58,827 bases of DNA. It comes from Kitasatospora sp. MAP5-34. GTDB lineage: Bacteria; Actinomycetota; Actinomycetes; Streptomycetales; Streptomycetaceae. The position numbers and the translations under genes are program-made. The number at the start of each line of letters is the position of its first letter. Position 1 is the stretch's first letter. Shown piece by piece: positions 1 through 8,367 of the stretch. A model generated the notes under the pieces. It was not told where the DNA came from, ran no database searches, and saw only the letters and a list, made by a program, of their open reading frames with translations. The stretch is from positions 1 to 58,827 of the forward strand of contig NZ_JARXZC010000045.1 of the NCBI RefSeq assembly GCF_029894335.1, in the 5' to 3' direction.

Positions 1-220
1 GGCACCTCGTGCCCGGGAATCGCCTCACCATTGTGCAACGGCACACCCTGGCCCGAAGAATCCGGCCGCGACGTCTCACCAAACGGCACCTCGTGCCCGG
101 GAATCGCCTCACCATTGTGCAACGGCACACCCTGGCCCGAAGAGTCCGGCCGCGACGTCTCACCAAACGGCACCTCGTGGGCGGGGATCGCCTCGCCATT
201 GTGCAGCGGGAGCGCGTCTC
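1..220 (-). repeat. 84-bp in-frame tandem repeat in the T7SS effector gene
   Basis: Two near-identical 84-base units start at 1 and 85, and a third, degenerate unit starts at 169. Eighty-four bases are 28 codons, so the repeat keeps the frame of the surrounding minus-strand gene. It encodes a 28-residue unit around LHNGEAIPGHEVPFGET. Units 1 and 2 differ by very few bases, which suggests recent duplication. The array continues beyond the left edge of the window. Confidence 0.85.
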
Positions 221-1643
221 CGGCAGGCCTCAGCGTCTCGCCCTCGTGGGTCGGCGCCGACTCGGGAGCGGGCGCGGAACCCTCGTGGCTCGAAAGGCCG
301 GTCGTGCCGTCCGGGTAGACCGTCCGGTCCCCGGTGTTCAGGTACTGCAGCTTCTCCTCGCCGCTGCCGTGACCCTCACCCCCGGCCCCGGCCCCGGCCC
401 CGGACGAACCCTCAGCCGGCGCGTGCCCCGCCGACGCCGGCTCAGGAGCGGGCGCAGACGCGGGACTCTCGTGGCTCGAACCGCCGGACGAACCACCCGC
501 GCTGGGGCGGTTGGAGCCGAACGGGGTCAGGCCGGTGCCACCGGTCGGGGTAGAGGTGTCGGTGGTAGTGGGGCTGTCGCTGCCGGCGTGGTCGGGCGAC
601 GCCGTATCGGTGCCGGGACCGTGGTAACTGTCGCCCGAGCCACCGGACGCGTGGTCGGTGGAGGTCGAGGGGGTGAAAGTGGGCGGAGCGCTGTGGTCGC
701 CGCCCGCACCGCCGCCGCCGAGGGCCCCCTCGGGCGGCATCTTGGGCGCCTCGTTGAAGTGAGCCTTCGCCGCCGCCGCACCCGCGTGCAGCCCCACGCC
801 CCCGGCGCCGCTGAGGCCCGAACCGAGCAGGCTGCCACTGTCCACGTGCCCGGTGGTGATCAACTGAGTGGCGGCGTCCGTACCGACGCCGACCCCCGCA
901 CCGGTGACCATCTTGCCGGCCGTGGTCTCCATGGCGTGGCCAAGACCCAGCTTCTCACCGGCCGCGCCGACGCCCTTGCCCAGCAGGTGCCCGGTCGCAC
1001 CGGCCACCGCACCGCCCAGCGCGTTCTGGCCGAGCTCCTTCATGTCGATGCTCTTGCGGTGACCCTGCGCCAGCTCGATGGTCTGCGCCATCAGGTTGAT
1101 CGCCGCCATCTGCACGGCCTGCTTGATCGCGTGCTCCAGCGCCTCCTTCAACAGCCTCTTCAGGACCTGCACGACGGTCTCACGCGAGACGGTGATGAAC
1201 ACCGGGACCTCGAGCATCGACGCACCCAGCGTCGGTACCGCCTCCGCCTCCGCTGTCGCCAACTCGAAGGCCAGGATGCCGAGTTGAGCGATGATCTGGA
1301 TCTTCGCGGTCTCGGCGGAGTTCGCCATGCCCTCCAGCATGTCGCCCATGCCGTTGCAGGCGGCGATCGTGCCGGGGAGGTAACCGGGGTCCTGCTCGGT
1401 CCCCTTGCCCACGGAGTAGTCGGCCCAGTGCTTGGCCAACGCGTCCGCCGCAGCGCCCTGCTGACCGTCCAGGGCCTGCTTCACCGCCGCGTCCGCCGCG
1501 TGCGAGGCATCCTGGAGCTGAGTGGCGGCCTTCCGCCAGTGGTCGGCCATGTCACGCAACTGGCCCTCGTCAGCCTCGGGCCAACGCGTACCGGCGAGAA
1601 GCAGCAGGACCCACTGCAAAGGCTCGGGGAGTTCGACAGCCAT
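1..1643 (-). CDS. WXG100-like (CpnT N-terminal type) T7SS effector, C-terminus off window
   Basis: The frame starts at ATG 1643 behind GGAAGG and stays open to the window edge (about 547 codons), so the stop and C-terminal domain are not visible. The N-terminus (MAVELPEPLQWVLLLL, then TRWPEADEGQLRDMADHW, and MGDMLEGMANSAETAK near residues 90-110) matches from memory the WXG100-like domain found at the start of streptomycete polymorphic toxins and of mycobacterial CpnT. A Gly/Ala-rich helical stretch (about 180-260), a Ser/Thr/Pro/Gly-rich low-complexity region and the 28-residue repeats follow. The start lies 4 bases after the preceding gene, so the two are probably co-transcribed. Inference: a secreted T7SS substrate carrying an enzyme or toxin domain at its unseen end. 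Its toxic activity cannot be judged here. Confidence 0.75.
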   Translation of the reverse strand, partial: MAVELPEPLQWVLLLLAGTRWPEADEGQLRDMADHWRKAATQLQDASHAADAAVKQALDGQQGAAADALAKHWADYSVGKGTEQDPGYLPGTIAACNGMGDMLEGMANSAETAKIQIIAQLGILAFELATAEAEAVPTLGASMLEVPVFITVSRETVVQVLKRLLKEALEHAIKQAVQMAAINLMAQTIELAQGHRKSIDMKELGQNALGGAVAGATGHLLGKGVGAAGEKLGLGHAMETTAGKMVTGAGVGVGTDAATQLITTGHVDSGSLLGSGLSGAGGVGLHAGAAAAKAHFNEAPKMPPEGALGGGGAGGDHSAPPTFTPSTSTDHASGGSGDSYHGPGTDTASPDHAGSDSPTTTDTSTPTGGTGLTPFGSNRPSAGGSSGGSSHESPASAPAPEPASAGHAPAEGSSGAGAGAGGEGHGSGEEKLQYLNTGDRTVYPDGTTGLSSHEGSAPAPESAPTHEGETLRPAGDALPLHNGEAIPAHEVPFGETSRPDSSGQGVPLHNGEAIPGHEVPFGETSRPDSSGQGVPLHNGEAIPGHEV

Positions 1644-1647
1644 GGGG

Positions 1648-2742
1648 TCAGTGCCTTCCGCTCTGGTTCAGGTGCTCGTACGTGTTCTGCCCGGTGATCG
1701 GCGTATGGACCGACGGCGACCAGGCCAGTGGTGGGGACGCGCTCAACTGGCCGTCCTGACCAGTGAGATCGGCGCTGGCGGAACTGTCCGCACTCTCGTA
1801 GCCGTCAGCCATCGCCTTCAGACCGTCGGCGATGTACTTCAACCCGTCCGGCAGGCCCTTCAGCGTCTTCAGGGTGTCGGCGCTGTACTTCAGGTAACCC
1901 TTGTCACCCTCCGCGAACTGCTTCCCCGACTCGTCCTTGCCCCACGGCGCCTGCGACTCCAAACCCGGCAGGAAGGAGCTGAGGCTCGTGTACAACGCCG
2001 AAACCTGCTCCGACGCGGCCATCATCGGCGAAACCGCCGCACTGTACTGCCCGGGGTTCACCTGGAACCCCTGACCGGCACCACCGGCACCGCCACTGCC
2101 GCTGCCGGACGACGGGCTCGCGCTCGGCTGCGCGAGCGTCTTCATCGCGGTGGGCACCTTCGCGACGGACGACGGGCTCTCACTCTGCAGCGCGGGCGTC
2201 ATCATCGCGGTGGGCACCTTCGCGACGGAGAGCGGAGCGTCCCCCACCTTCAGCGCGGGAGTCGCGCCGAGCAGATCCGGCTGCGCCGGGACACCCTGCT
2301 CCGCCGGAATCGCCGGCTCCACCATCGTCCCGATCCGCGGCGTGAAACCGCGCTCCGCAGGCACCTCACTCGTCATCGCGGGGGTGGTGTCACCCACCAC
2401 CGTCCCGATCCGCGGCGTAAAACCCTCCGACGCGGGCACCTCACTCGTCATCGCAGGGGTGGTGTCACCCACCACCGTCCCGATCCGCGGCGTAAAACCC
2501 TCCATCGGCATCTCGCGCGTCATCTCCTGCGCCGGGACGCCCTCCGTCATGGGCATCTCGCGCACCATCTCACGCGGCGTCTCCGTCACCGGCATCTCGC
2601 GCACCATCGCCGGGGTATCACCCAGCAGCATCCCCTCGGGCGTCTGCATCGGCTGGGCGGCGATCACCTGCTCATGGGCCGGGATGTACGCGGGGTCGAT
2701 CCGTTCGGCCGCACGGAATTCCGTGTCTTGTTGGTCATCCAT
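1648..2742 (-). CDS. Repeat-rich protein with C-terminal WXG100-like helical domain
   Basis: 364 residues, ATG 2742 behind GAGGAAG. Residues 1-190 are low complexity, with Met/Pro/Glu/Thr motifs (VREMP, TREMP), three 25-residue units beginning GFTPRIGT, and two copies of SVAKVPTAM. A Ser/Gly linker follows, then a helical region (about 225-335) with PWGKDESGKQF in the position of a W-x-G turn between two helices, as in ESAT-6/WXG100 proteins. The motif IPAHE near the N-terminus also occurs in the 28-residue repeat of the downstream effector. Inference: a T7SS substrate or chaperone-like partner of that effector. No catalytic motif is visible. The WXG100 assignment rests on helix pattern and W-G turn, not on a search. 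Confidence 0.6.
   Translation of the reverse strand: MDDQQDTEFRAAERIDPAYIPAHEQVIAAQPMQTPEGMLLGDTPAMVREMPVTETPREMVREMPMTEGVPAQEMTREMPMEGFTPRIGTVVGDTTPAMTSEVPASEGFTPRIGTVVGDTTPAMTSEVPAERGFTPRIGTMVEPAIPAEQGVPAQPDLLGATPALKVGDAPLSVAKVPTAMMTPALQSESPSSVAKVPTAMKTLAQPSASPSSGSGSGGAGGAGQGFQVNPGQYSAAVSPMMAASEQVSALYTSLSSFLPGLESQAPWGKDESGKQFAEGDKGYLKYSADTLKTLKGLPDGLKYIADGLKAMADGYESADSSASADLTGQDGQLSASPPLAWSPSVHTPITGQNTYEHLNQSGRH
2326..2550 (-). repeat. 75-bp in-frame tandem repeat
   Basis: The string cgtcccgatccgcggcgt recurs at 2326, 2401 and 2476, an exact 75-base period (25 codons) inside the minus-strand gene 1648-2742. It encodes GFTPRIGT(V/M)V units; the first two protein copies differ only at the end and the third is divergent. 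Confidence 0.85.
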
Positions 2743-2823
2743 GACGCTTCCTCATCAACAGGGTGGGCCGACCGGTCCGCAGACCGTCCGTTCGGGCAAG
2801 GAGTGTGGGACGGCGGTTCACCG

Positions 2824-5001
2824 TCAGGCCGTCGGGGCGGCGGCGAGCTTGGCGAGCGCCGCACGCAGGAACGGGCTGGGCACCTGGTACCCGCCCTCCT
2901 CCCGGATCGGCGCGGGACCCGCCGGAGCCGCCGGAGCGGCCGCAGGCGTGGACGGACTCTCAGTGCGCTCCGCCCGGGCGGGCTCGGTCTCCTCCGAGTC
3001 CGGCCGGCCGCGCCGGGACGCCACCGAGCGGGCCCGGTCGAGATAGGCGTCGTTGTCGGAGCCGCTACCGGAATCCGCCGGGGCCGCACCGTCCGACGCC
3101 GTCCCGGGGCTCGCCGGATCGGACGCATCAGCGGCACCCGTCGCGGCGTCGGTCCCGTTGATCGCACCGACCAGCTGCGTCAGCAGGTTGTCCCCGGCGG
3201 TCGGCTGCTCGGCCGCCACGGTCTCCTCCGGCCCGCCCTGAGCGTGGCCGTGGCCCTCCGTACGAGCCTCGTCCATCCAGCGCTGGCGCATCTTCTGCCA
3301 CTGCTTGTCGCGGGGCTGGAGTTCCGTGGCCTGGCCGAGCACGCCACGGTCGCCGCGCACTGCCTCCGGCTCCTCCTCGCCCTCCTGCAGGCCGAACCGG
3401 GTGGGCCGGGCGAACCGGTTTGCGCCCTTGCCCTCCTTGCCGCCCTTGCCGCCCATGCCGCCGGGCATGTGGGGCATGCTCCCCGCTCCGGGGCGGCCTG
3501 CCGCCCCCGCAGCGCCGGACGCCTTGCCGGCTGCACCACCCGCGAGGCCGCTCCCGCTGAGCGAGCGGGCACCGGACCCACCGGCACCACCCAGCGCGCC
3601 GGCGGCCCGGCCGGCGCCACCGGCGAGCGAACCGCCGGCGCCTCCGAGACCACCGCCAAGACCGCCGCCACCGAGGCCGCCACCCAGGCCGCCACTGCCG
3701 CCACCCATGGCCCCACCAGCACCGCCGAGGGCACTACCGAGTCCACCGAGCGCGCCGCCGAGGCTGCCCATCCCCCCGCCGCCCATTCCGCCGCCGCCAC
3801 CCAGCCCGCCGCCAAGACCGCCACCGCCCAGGCCGCCGAGGCTCATGGAGGGCCCGCCCGCACCGCCGCCGAACGGGCTCAGCCCGCCACCGCCACCGCC
3901 GCCCGCGCTGGGGTCGAAGCCGGGCAGGCCGGCCAGGCTGAGGCCCGGGGTGCTGCCGAACGGAGCGGGCGTGAAGGGCGGCATACCGGCGCCACCGCCA
4001 CCGCCGGCACCGCCGCCGCCAATACCGCCGCCGCCAATACCGCCACCGCCACCGCCCAGTCCCCCGAAGGACGGCATGCTCGGAGTCAGCGGCCGGAACG
4101 GCTGCAGGTTCGGGCTGCTCTTCCCGCCCGAGCCGCCACCCGCCCCACCCGGCATACCGGGCATACCACCGGGCATCCCCGCGCCCGGCATCTTCGGCAT
4201 GTGGCCACCGCCACCGCCGGCACCACCACCAGCACCAGCACCAGCACCGTCGGCGCCACCGCCCGCACCACCGCCGGCGTCGGGACCACCGCCGGGACCA
4301 CCGGCCCCGCTACCGTCGAGCGTGCCCGGCGGCGGCGGAACCGTCGCACTGTCAAGTCCGGTCCCGGGGCCCGCGCCCGGGTTGAAGCCCGGCCCACCAG
4401 TGCCGGAGCCACCGGCGCCGCCACCGCTGCCGCCCGCGCCGGTCAGCGCGGCGGTCCGGCCCGCGCCGGTCATCGCCTCGATGTGCCCGGCACTCTGACG
4501 CAGCATCGAGTCGACGCTGGAGCCCACCTGGCCGACATACGTGTGGTACGTCTCGGCGGCCTGCTTGACCCCCTCGGACTGGGCGACGTCGTCGTGCTTA
4601 CCCTGCGGGTGGCTGGCGATGTAGTCCTTGGCGTACTTCAGCTCCCGGACCATCTCCGTCTTGGTCTGCGTCACCGCCTGGGTCGCCCCGTGCAGCGACT
4701 GAGCTATCCCCGCAGTCGCCTGAAGTGTCGTCTGCGCGTGCGAGTCGGGTCGGCCCGCGTACTTGTCGAGGTACTGCTGGAAGGTGTCGGCGGCGGGGCC
4801 GGACATGTTCGCCATGGCCCGTTGGGCGTTCGTCACGATGCCCTGGACGTGGGTGTCCGCGACGGTGTTCCACTTGTCCCAGGCCTGGGCGAGGCTCGCC
4901 AGCAGGTCCTCATCGCCGCTGGGGAAGGCGATATCGGCACCGTTCGGGTTGCTCTGAACGGTCTTCAGCACGTCTGCGAGGTCGGACGGCAGCTCGATCA
5001 T
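2824..5001 (-). CDS. Gly-rich WXG100/PPE-like T7SS substrate
   Basis: 725 residues, ATG 5001; the upstream ribosome site is weak (AAGAAAG). Residues 1-185 are helical and Gly-poor (IELPSDLADVLKTV, AWDKWNTVADTHVQ, MANMSGPAADTFQQYLDKYAG), like the two-helix substrates of type VII systems. Residues 190-530 are extremely Gly/Pro/Ala/Met-rich with GGMGGG and GGLGGG runs, and the remainder is charged and disordered (TGDNLLTQLV, EETEPARAERTESP), ending in a short helical tail (SPFLRAALAKLAAAP). The architecture recalls mycobacterial PPE-type proteins in which a helical head precedes a Gly-rich tail, but no PPE motif is present. It lies between two other WXG-like genes on the same strand. A large part of the opposite strand is open because of the GC-rich repeats. 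Confidence 0.6.
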   Translation of the reverse strand: MIELPSDLADVLKTVQSNPNGADIAFPSGDEDLLASLAQAWDKWNTVADTHVQGIVTNAQRAMANMSGPAADTFQQYLDKYAGRPDSHAQTTLQATAGIAQSLHGATQAVTQTKTEMVRELKYAKDYIASHPQGKHDDVAQSEGVKQAAETYHTYVGQVGSSVDSMLRQSAGHIEAMTGAGRTAALTGAGGSGGGAGGSGTGGPGFNPGAGPGTGLDSATVPPPPGTLDGSGAGGPGGGPDAGGGAGGGADGAGAGAGGGAGGGGGHMPKMPGAGMPGGMPGMPGGAGGGSGGKSSPNLQPFRPLTPSMPSFGGLGGGGGGIGGGGIGGGGAGGGGGAGMPPFTPAPFGSTPGLSLAGLPGFDPSAGGGGGGGLSPFGGGAGGPSMSLGGLGGGGLGGGLGGGGGMGGGGMGSLGGALGGLGSALGGAGGAMGGGSGGLGGGLGGGGLGGGLGGAGGSLAGGAGRAAGALGGAGGSGARSLSGSGLAGGAAGKASGAAGAAGRPGAGSMPHMPGGMGGKGGKEGKGANRFARPTRFGLQEGEEEPEAVRGDRGVLGQATELQPRDKQWQKMRQRWMDEARTEGHGHAQGGPEETVAAEQPTAGDNLLTQLVGAINGTDAATGAADASDPASPGTASDGAAPADSGSGSDNDAYLDRARSVASRRGRPDSEETEPARAERTESPSTPAAAPAAPAGPAPIREEGGYQVPSPFLRAALAKLAAAPTA

Positions 5002-5171
5002 GACGAGTCACTTTCTTGGACGGACTGCCCGGCCGGGCGGGAAACGGCAGCAGTCGACGGCCGATCGGGGCCGTCTGAGGTGGCGGTTCGGTCACTACCA
5101 GAATCTGACGATCCGGTGAGCAGGGGAACCCGTTGCGCGGGATCCGGTCCTACGGATCAACGGACAGCGGG

Positions 5172-5786
5172 TCAGATCAGCAGGTGCCCGCCGCCACCGC
5201 CCGGGTGCGGCGGGGGGTCCGGCCTGTTGATCGGCTGGTTGTAGTTCAGCGTCGGCGCGTTCGGGTCCTTGTAGCCGGGGTCCGTCGTGGGGACGACGGA
5301 CGGCACCGGATCCGGAGCGGGAGCAGGCGCCGGAGCGGGCGCGGGAGCCGGTGCGGGGTCCGGCCCGGGTGCGGTCGCGGGAGTCCCAGGTACGGAGTTG
5401 GGCGCGGCGGTGCCCGCCGGTACGGCCGGCGTCGACGAGTCGGCGCCGTCCATGAGCCGCTTCAGGTCCGAAGCCTGCAGATCGTCGGTGGCGCGGTGCT
5501 GCTCGACCATGGTCAGCAGGTTCTGGGCCATCGCCGCCGAGTTCTTCAGGTAGTCCTGAATGCCCGTCAACACCTGCTGCTGGTGGTCCGCCAGTCCGCC
5601 GACCGAGGAGCCCCCGCCCTGCAGGGCCTTGCCGAGCGTGTCGGTGCCGTACACGGTGGCTTTGACCTGCTTGACCACCGCTTCGAGGTCGTTGGTGGGC
5701 CCCTGCAGGTCGTCGACCATGCCACGGATCAGCTTCGCGGCCGCCTCGACCTCCCCGAGGTCGATCCTGAACGATGCGTCAGCCAC
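5172..5786 (-). CDS. ESAT-6/WXG100-like small secreted protein with Pro-Ala tail
   Basis: About 204 residues from GTG 5786, which has AGGGGG eight bases upstream; an upstream GTG at 5825 has no such site. Residues 1-110 form a helical hairpin-like segment (SFRIDLGEVEAAAKLIRG, VEQHRATDDLQAS), and a (PA)n run near residues 140-165 leads to a Pro/Gly tail ending GGGGGHLLI. It is the first gene of the run of four minus-strand WXG-like genes, as small ESX proteins often are. Family membership is inferred from size, helix pattern and neighbours. Confidence 0.55.
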   Translation of the reverse strand: MADASFRIDLGEVEAAAKLIRGMVDDLQGPTNDLEAVVKQVKATVYGTDTLGKALQGGGSSVGGLADHQQQVLTGIQDYLKNSAAMAQNLLTMVEQHRATDDLQASDLKRLMDGADSSTPAVPAGTAAPNSVPGTPATAPGPDPAPAPAPAPAPAPAPDPVPSVVPTTDPGYKDPNAPTLNYNQPINRPDPPPHPGGGGGHLLI

Positions 5787-5985
5787 TTGTCCTGCCCCCT
5801 TCACCCCTGGTCGGACCGGTCCCACCGGTCCGACCCGCCTGTACTACTGACGTCCCGACCACTGTGGCCGATCCGGATGAACATCTGAAAAACTACGACA
5901 ACTACCGGATTAGTCCCGATCACCCACAAGCGCAGCCGACCACCCACAACCGCAGCCGGCCACCCCTACGGCAGGGTCGCGCCCG
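5787..5985 (-). promoter_or_regulatory. Presumed promoter region of the T7SS-substrate operon
   Basis: This gap between the WD40 gene stop and the first ESX-like gene has the only AT-rich patch nearby (about 5870-5915). It also holds two 20-base direct repeats of the form cacccacaa(g/c)cgcagccg at about 5920-5960. No -10/-35 pair is convincing. The region must also contain the end of the WD40 transcript. Confidence 0.3.
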
Positions 5986-8247
5986 CTACAGCAGGGTCGC
6001 GCCGTCCGCGCCGACCACGTGCAGCCCGGCGTCCCCGAACGCGATGGCGAGCGGGACCCGGTCGAGCGCCGCCTCGTTGAGCAGCGTGCCGCTCGCCAGG
6101 TGCCAGAGCCGCAGGGTCGAGCCCTCGTCACCGGCCGCCAACAGCACCTCACCGTCCAGGTCCTGGCAGACCAGCGAGCGCACGGCGACCCCGCCGCCGG
6201 TGAGCGTCGCGACCTGCCGGCCGTCGATCACGTCCCAGACCAGCACGGTGCCCTCCGCGCTGCCCGCGATCACCACGGGACGGCCGGCCAGCTTGCCGAA
6301 GGCCAGCGCCTCGGCGGGCTGCGGGAGACCGCCGAGCACCGGTCCGGCCTGGCCACGGGTGCCGTCCCAGAGCCGTACGGTGCGCTCGGCGCCGGCCGTG
6401 GCGAGCAGCCGGTGGCCGTCCGCCTCGCCCAACGCCATTGCCGTCACGCCATCCTGATGGGCCATCAGCTGGAACAGCGGCGTGCCGTCGAGCGCGTTGC
6501 GGACGCGTACTGTGCCGTCCGCACCGGCGGAGACGAGCGCCGCCGGGGTCTCGGTTCCGAGGCTGTCGGCGAAGCCGAGCCGGCTCACCGGGCCGGTGTG
6601 CGGGGTGGGGACGGAGAGTTGGACGCCGTCCCGCAGGGCGTGGCAGCGTACGGCGCCCGCCGCCGTGCCGACCACCAGCACGGGTCCCTCCTCGGCGGCG
6701 GCGACCGCCACCGAGGTGACCGGGCCGCCGTCCGGGGCGAGGGAGTACAGCTCGGCGCGGGTGGCCGCGTCCCGGACCCGGATCGCGCCGTCCGCGTGGC
6801 CGACCACCAGGACCGGCCTGCCGTCGAGCTGCGCGACCGCGACGGAGTTGACGGCGGTGGGCGCCTCGCAACTGCCGAGCAGGCTGCCGTCGGCCGGGTT
6901 CCAGAAGGCGACCCGGCCGGTCTCGTCACCGGTCAGGACGGCCGGGATGCCGGCCAGGGTGACGGTGGCGGCCGAGGTCAGCCAGCCGCCGCCGGCCGGC
7001 CAGCCGTGCAGGGCGACGCCGTCGTAGACGTCCCAGGTGCGGATGGTGCCGTCCAGCGAGCAGGAGGCCAGCACCGGGCGTTCGTCGATGGTGAGGAAGG
7101 CCAGGCCGGTGACGGTGGCGGAGTGTCCGGTGAGGACGAAGACCGGCTGACCGGTGGCCAGGTCCCAGAGGCGGATCTCGCCGTCCAGCCCGGCGGAGGC
7201 CAGCACGGCCTGGTCGCCCAGGCTGAGCACCGCGAGCGAGGTGACCCGGTCGCTGTGGCCGACCAGCAGGTGCAGCCGCTCGCCGGAGTTCACGTCCCAG
7301 ACCCGGACGACCGCGTCGTCCCCGGCGGCCGCGACCAGGTGCAGATCGTTGCAACGCGCGTAGCAGAGCGCCGCAGCTCCCCCGCGCGCCACCGACAGCA
7401 GCCCGAGCGGGCGTCCGTCGTCGGCGCGCCAGGCGCGGACCTCGCCCTCCCGGCCGCCGGAGAAGGCGAGCGCCACGCCCTGGACGGCACCGGCCGCCAC
7501 CACCTGCGCGCCCTCGCCACCGGAGGTGCCGTGCAGCAGCGCCCCGCTGACGGAGTCCCAGACCTGCACCGCGCCGTCGTCACCGCCGACGGCGAACAAC
7601 TCCCGGCCACCCACCACGCCGAGGGCGACGGCGGTCGGCAGCAGCCCCGATTCGGTGCCCGAGCTGCCGAGCGAGCCCTGGGTCTCCAGATCGGCCAGCC
7701 CGAAGCCCTTGGCAGCGTCGGCGAGCGCGTACGCCGCCCGGCCCTGGACGGTACCGATCACCGCCCGGGCCTGCGGGGCGCCGTCGGCGAGGTCGGGGCC
7801 CCGGCCGTCGAGGCGCAGCAGCGTGCTCGGCAGCCGTCCGCCGTCGGTGGGCCGGAGCGCCTGCGCGGCGACCGCCGCCAGCAGTTCGGCCACCTCGGGC
7901 AGGGGGGCTGACGTGCCGTCCGCCCACAAGGTGTCACCACCCGGGAGCAGGCCCGAGGCGAGCAGGGTCCGGACCGGTGGGGCGGGGGCGTCGGCGGGGT
8001 TGAGCCCCGGAGCCGCCGACCGTACGGAGTTGAGGACGCGCAGCACACCGGCGGCGTCCAGCCGACCCTGCCGCAGGTCGCTCCCCGCCTCGGTGACCCG
8101 CTCGACCAGCAGCGCGCCGTCGACGCCGAGCCACAGGTCGGTCCTGCCCCCGGGCAGGTGCTCCGCACCGGAGCTCAACCGGATACCGGGCTCCCCGGCC
8201 CGGCCCCCTCCGATATCGGCCATCGACTGTCCGACTGTCCCCGGCAT
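5986..8247 (-). CDS. WD40 repeat beta-propeller protein
   Basis: 753 residues, ATG 8247 behind GGGGAGGA. From about residue 210 onward there are twelve to thirteen repeats ending in WD-like strands: VQVWDSVSG, VRAWRADDG, VRVWDVNSG, IRLWDLATG, IRTWDVYDG, VAFWNPADG, IRVRDAATR, VRVRNALDG, VRLWDGTRG, VLVWDVIDG, LRLWHLASG. This is enough for two seven-blade propellers. The first 200 residues are not recognised and carry no WD motif, signal peptide or membrane segment. It is probably a cytoplasmic scaffold for protein contacts. It sits directly upstream of the T7SS-substrate operon on the same strand, but about 200 bases separate them, so a functional link is only suggested. Confidence 0.85.
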   Translation of the reverse strand: MPGTVGQSMADIGGGRAGEPGIRLSSGAEHLPGGRTDLWLGVDGALLVERVTEAGSDLRQGRLDAAGVLRVLNSVRSAAPGLNPADAPAPPVRTLLASGLLPGGDTLWADGTSAPLPEVAELLAAVAAQALRPTDGGRLPSTLLRLDGRGPDLADGAPQARAVIGTVQGRAAYALADAAKGFGLADLETQGSLGSSGTESGLLPTAVALGVVGGRELFAVGGDDGAVQVWDSVSGALLHGTSGGEGAQVVAAGAVQGVALAFSGGREGEVRAWRADDGRPLGLLSVARGGAAALCYARCNDLHLVAAAGDDAVVRVWDVNSGERLHLLVGHSDRVTSLAVLSLGDQAVLASAGLDGEIRLWDLATGQPVFVLTGHSATVTGLAFLTIDERPVLASCSLDGTIRTWDVYDGVALHGWPAGGGWLTSAATVTLAGIPAVLTGDETGRVAFWNPADGSLLGSCEAPTAVNSVAVAQLDGRPVLVVGHADGAIRVRDAATRAELYSLAPDGGPVTSVAVAAAEEGPVLVVGTAAGAVRCHALRDGVQLSVPTPHTGPVSRLGFADSLGTETPAALVSAGADGTVRVRNALDGTPLFQLMAHQDGVTAMALGEADGHRLLATAGAERTVRLWDGTRGQAGPVLGGLPQPAEALAFGKLAGRPVVIAGSAEGTVLVWDVIDGRQVATLTGGGVAVRSLVCQDLDGEVLLAAGDEGSTLRLWHLASGTLLNEAALDRVPLAIAFGDAGLHVVGADGATLL

Positions 8248-8367
8248 GCGGGTCCTCCCCAGGATTGCGTGAGCGAGCGTGCGTGCGCCGGAGCGCGGCT
8301 ACAGAGACCAAGTACGAGAACTGCGGTTACCGAAAGTATCCGCCGTGAGAGTGGAGCGGACCCAGCG

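Noticed and set aside
1..178. Regular repeats that could look like a CRISPR array
   Set aside because: The 84-base units are contiguous without unique spacers and keep the reading frame of a gene.
1522..5244. A 1240-codon open frame on the plus strand opposite the WXG-like genes
   Set aside because: It arises from the GC-rich repeats of the real minus-strand genes. Its product is Arg/His/Thr/Ala-rich without any motif, and it spans three real genes.
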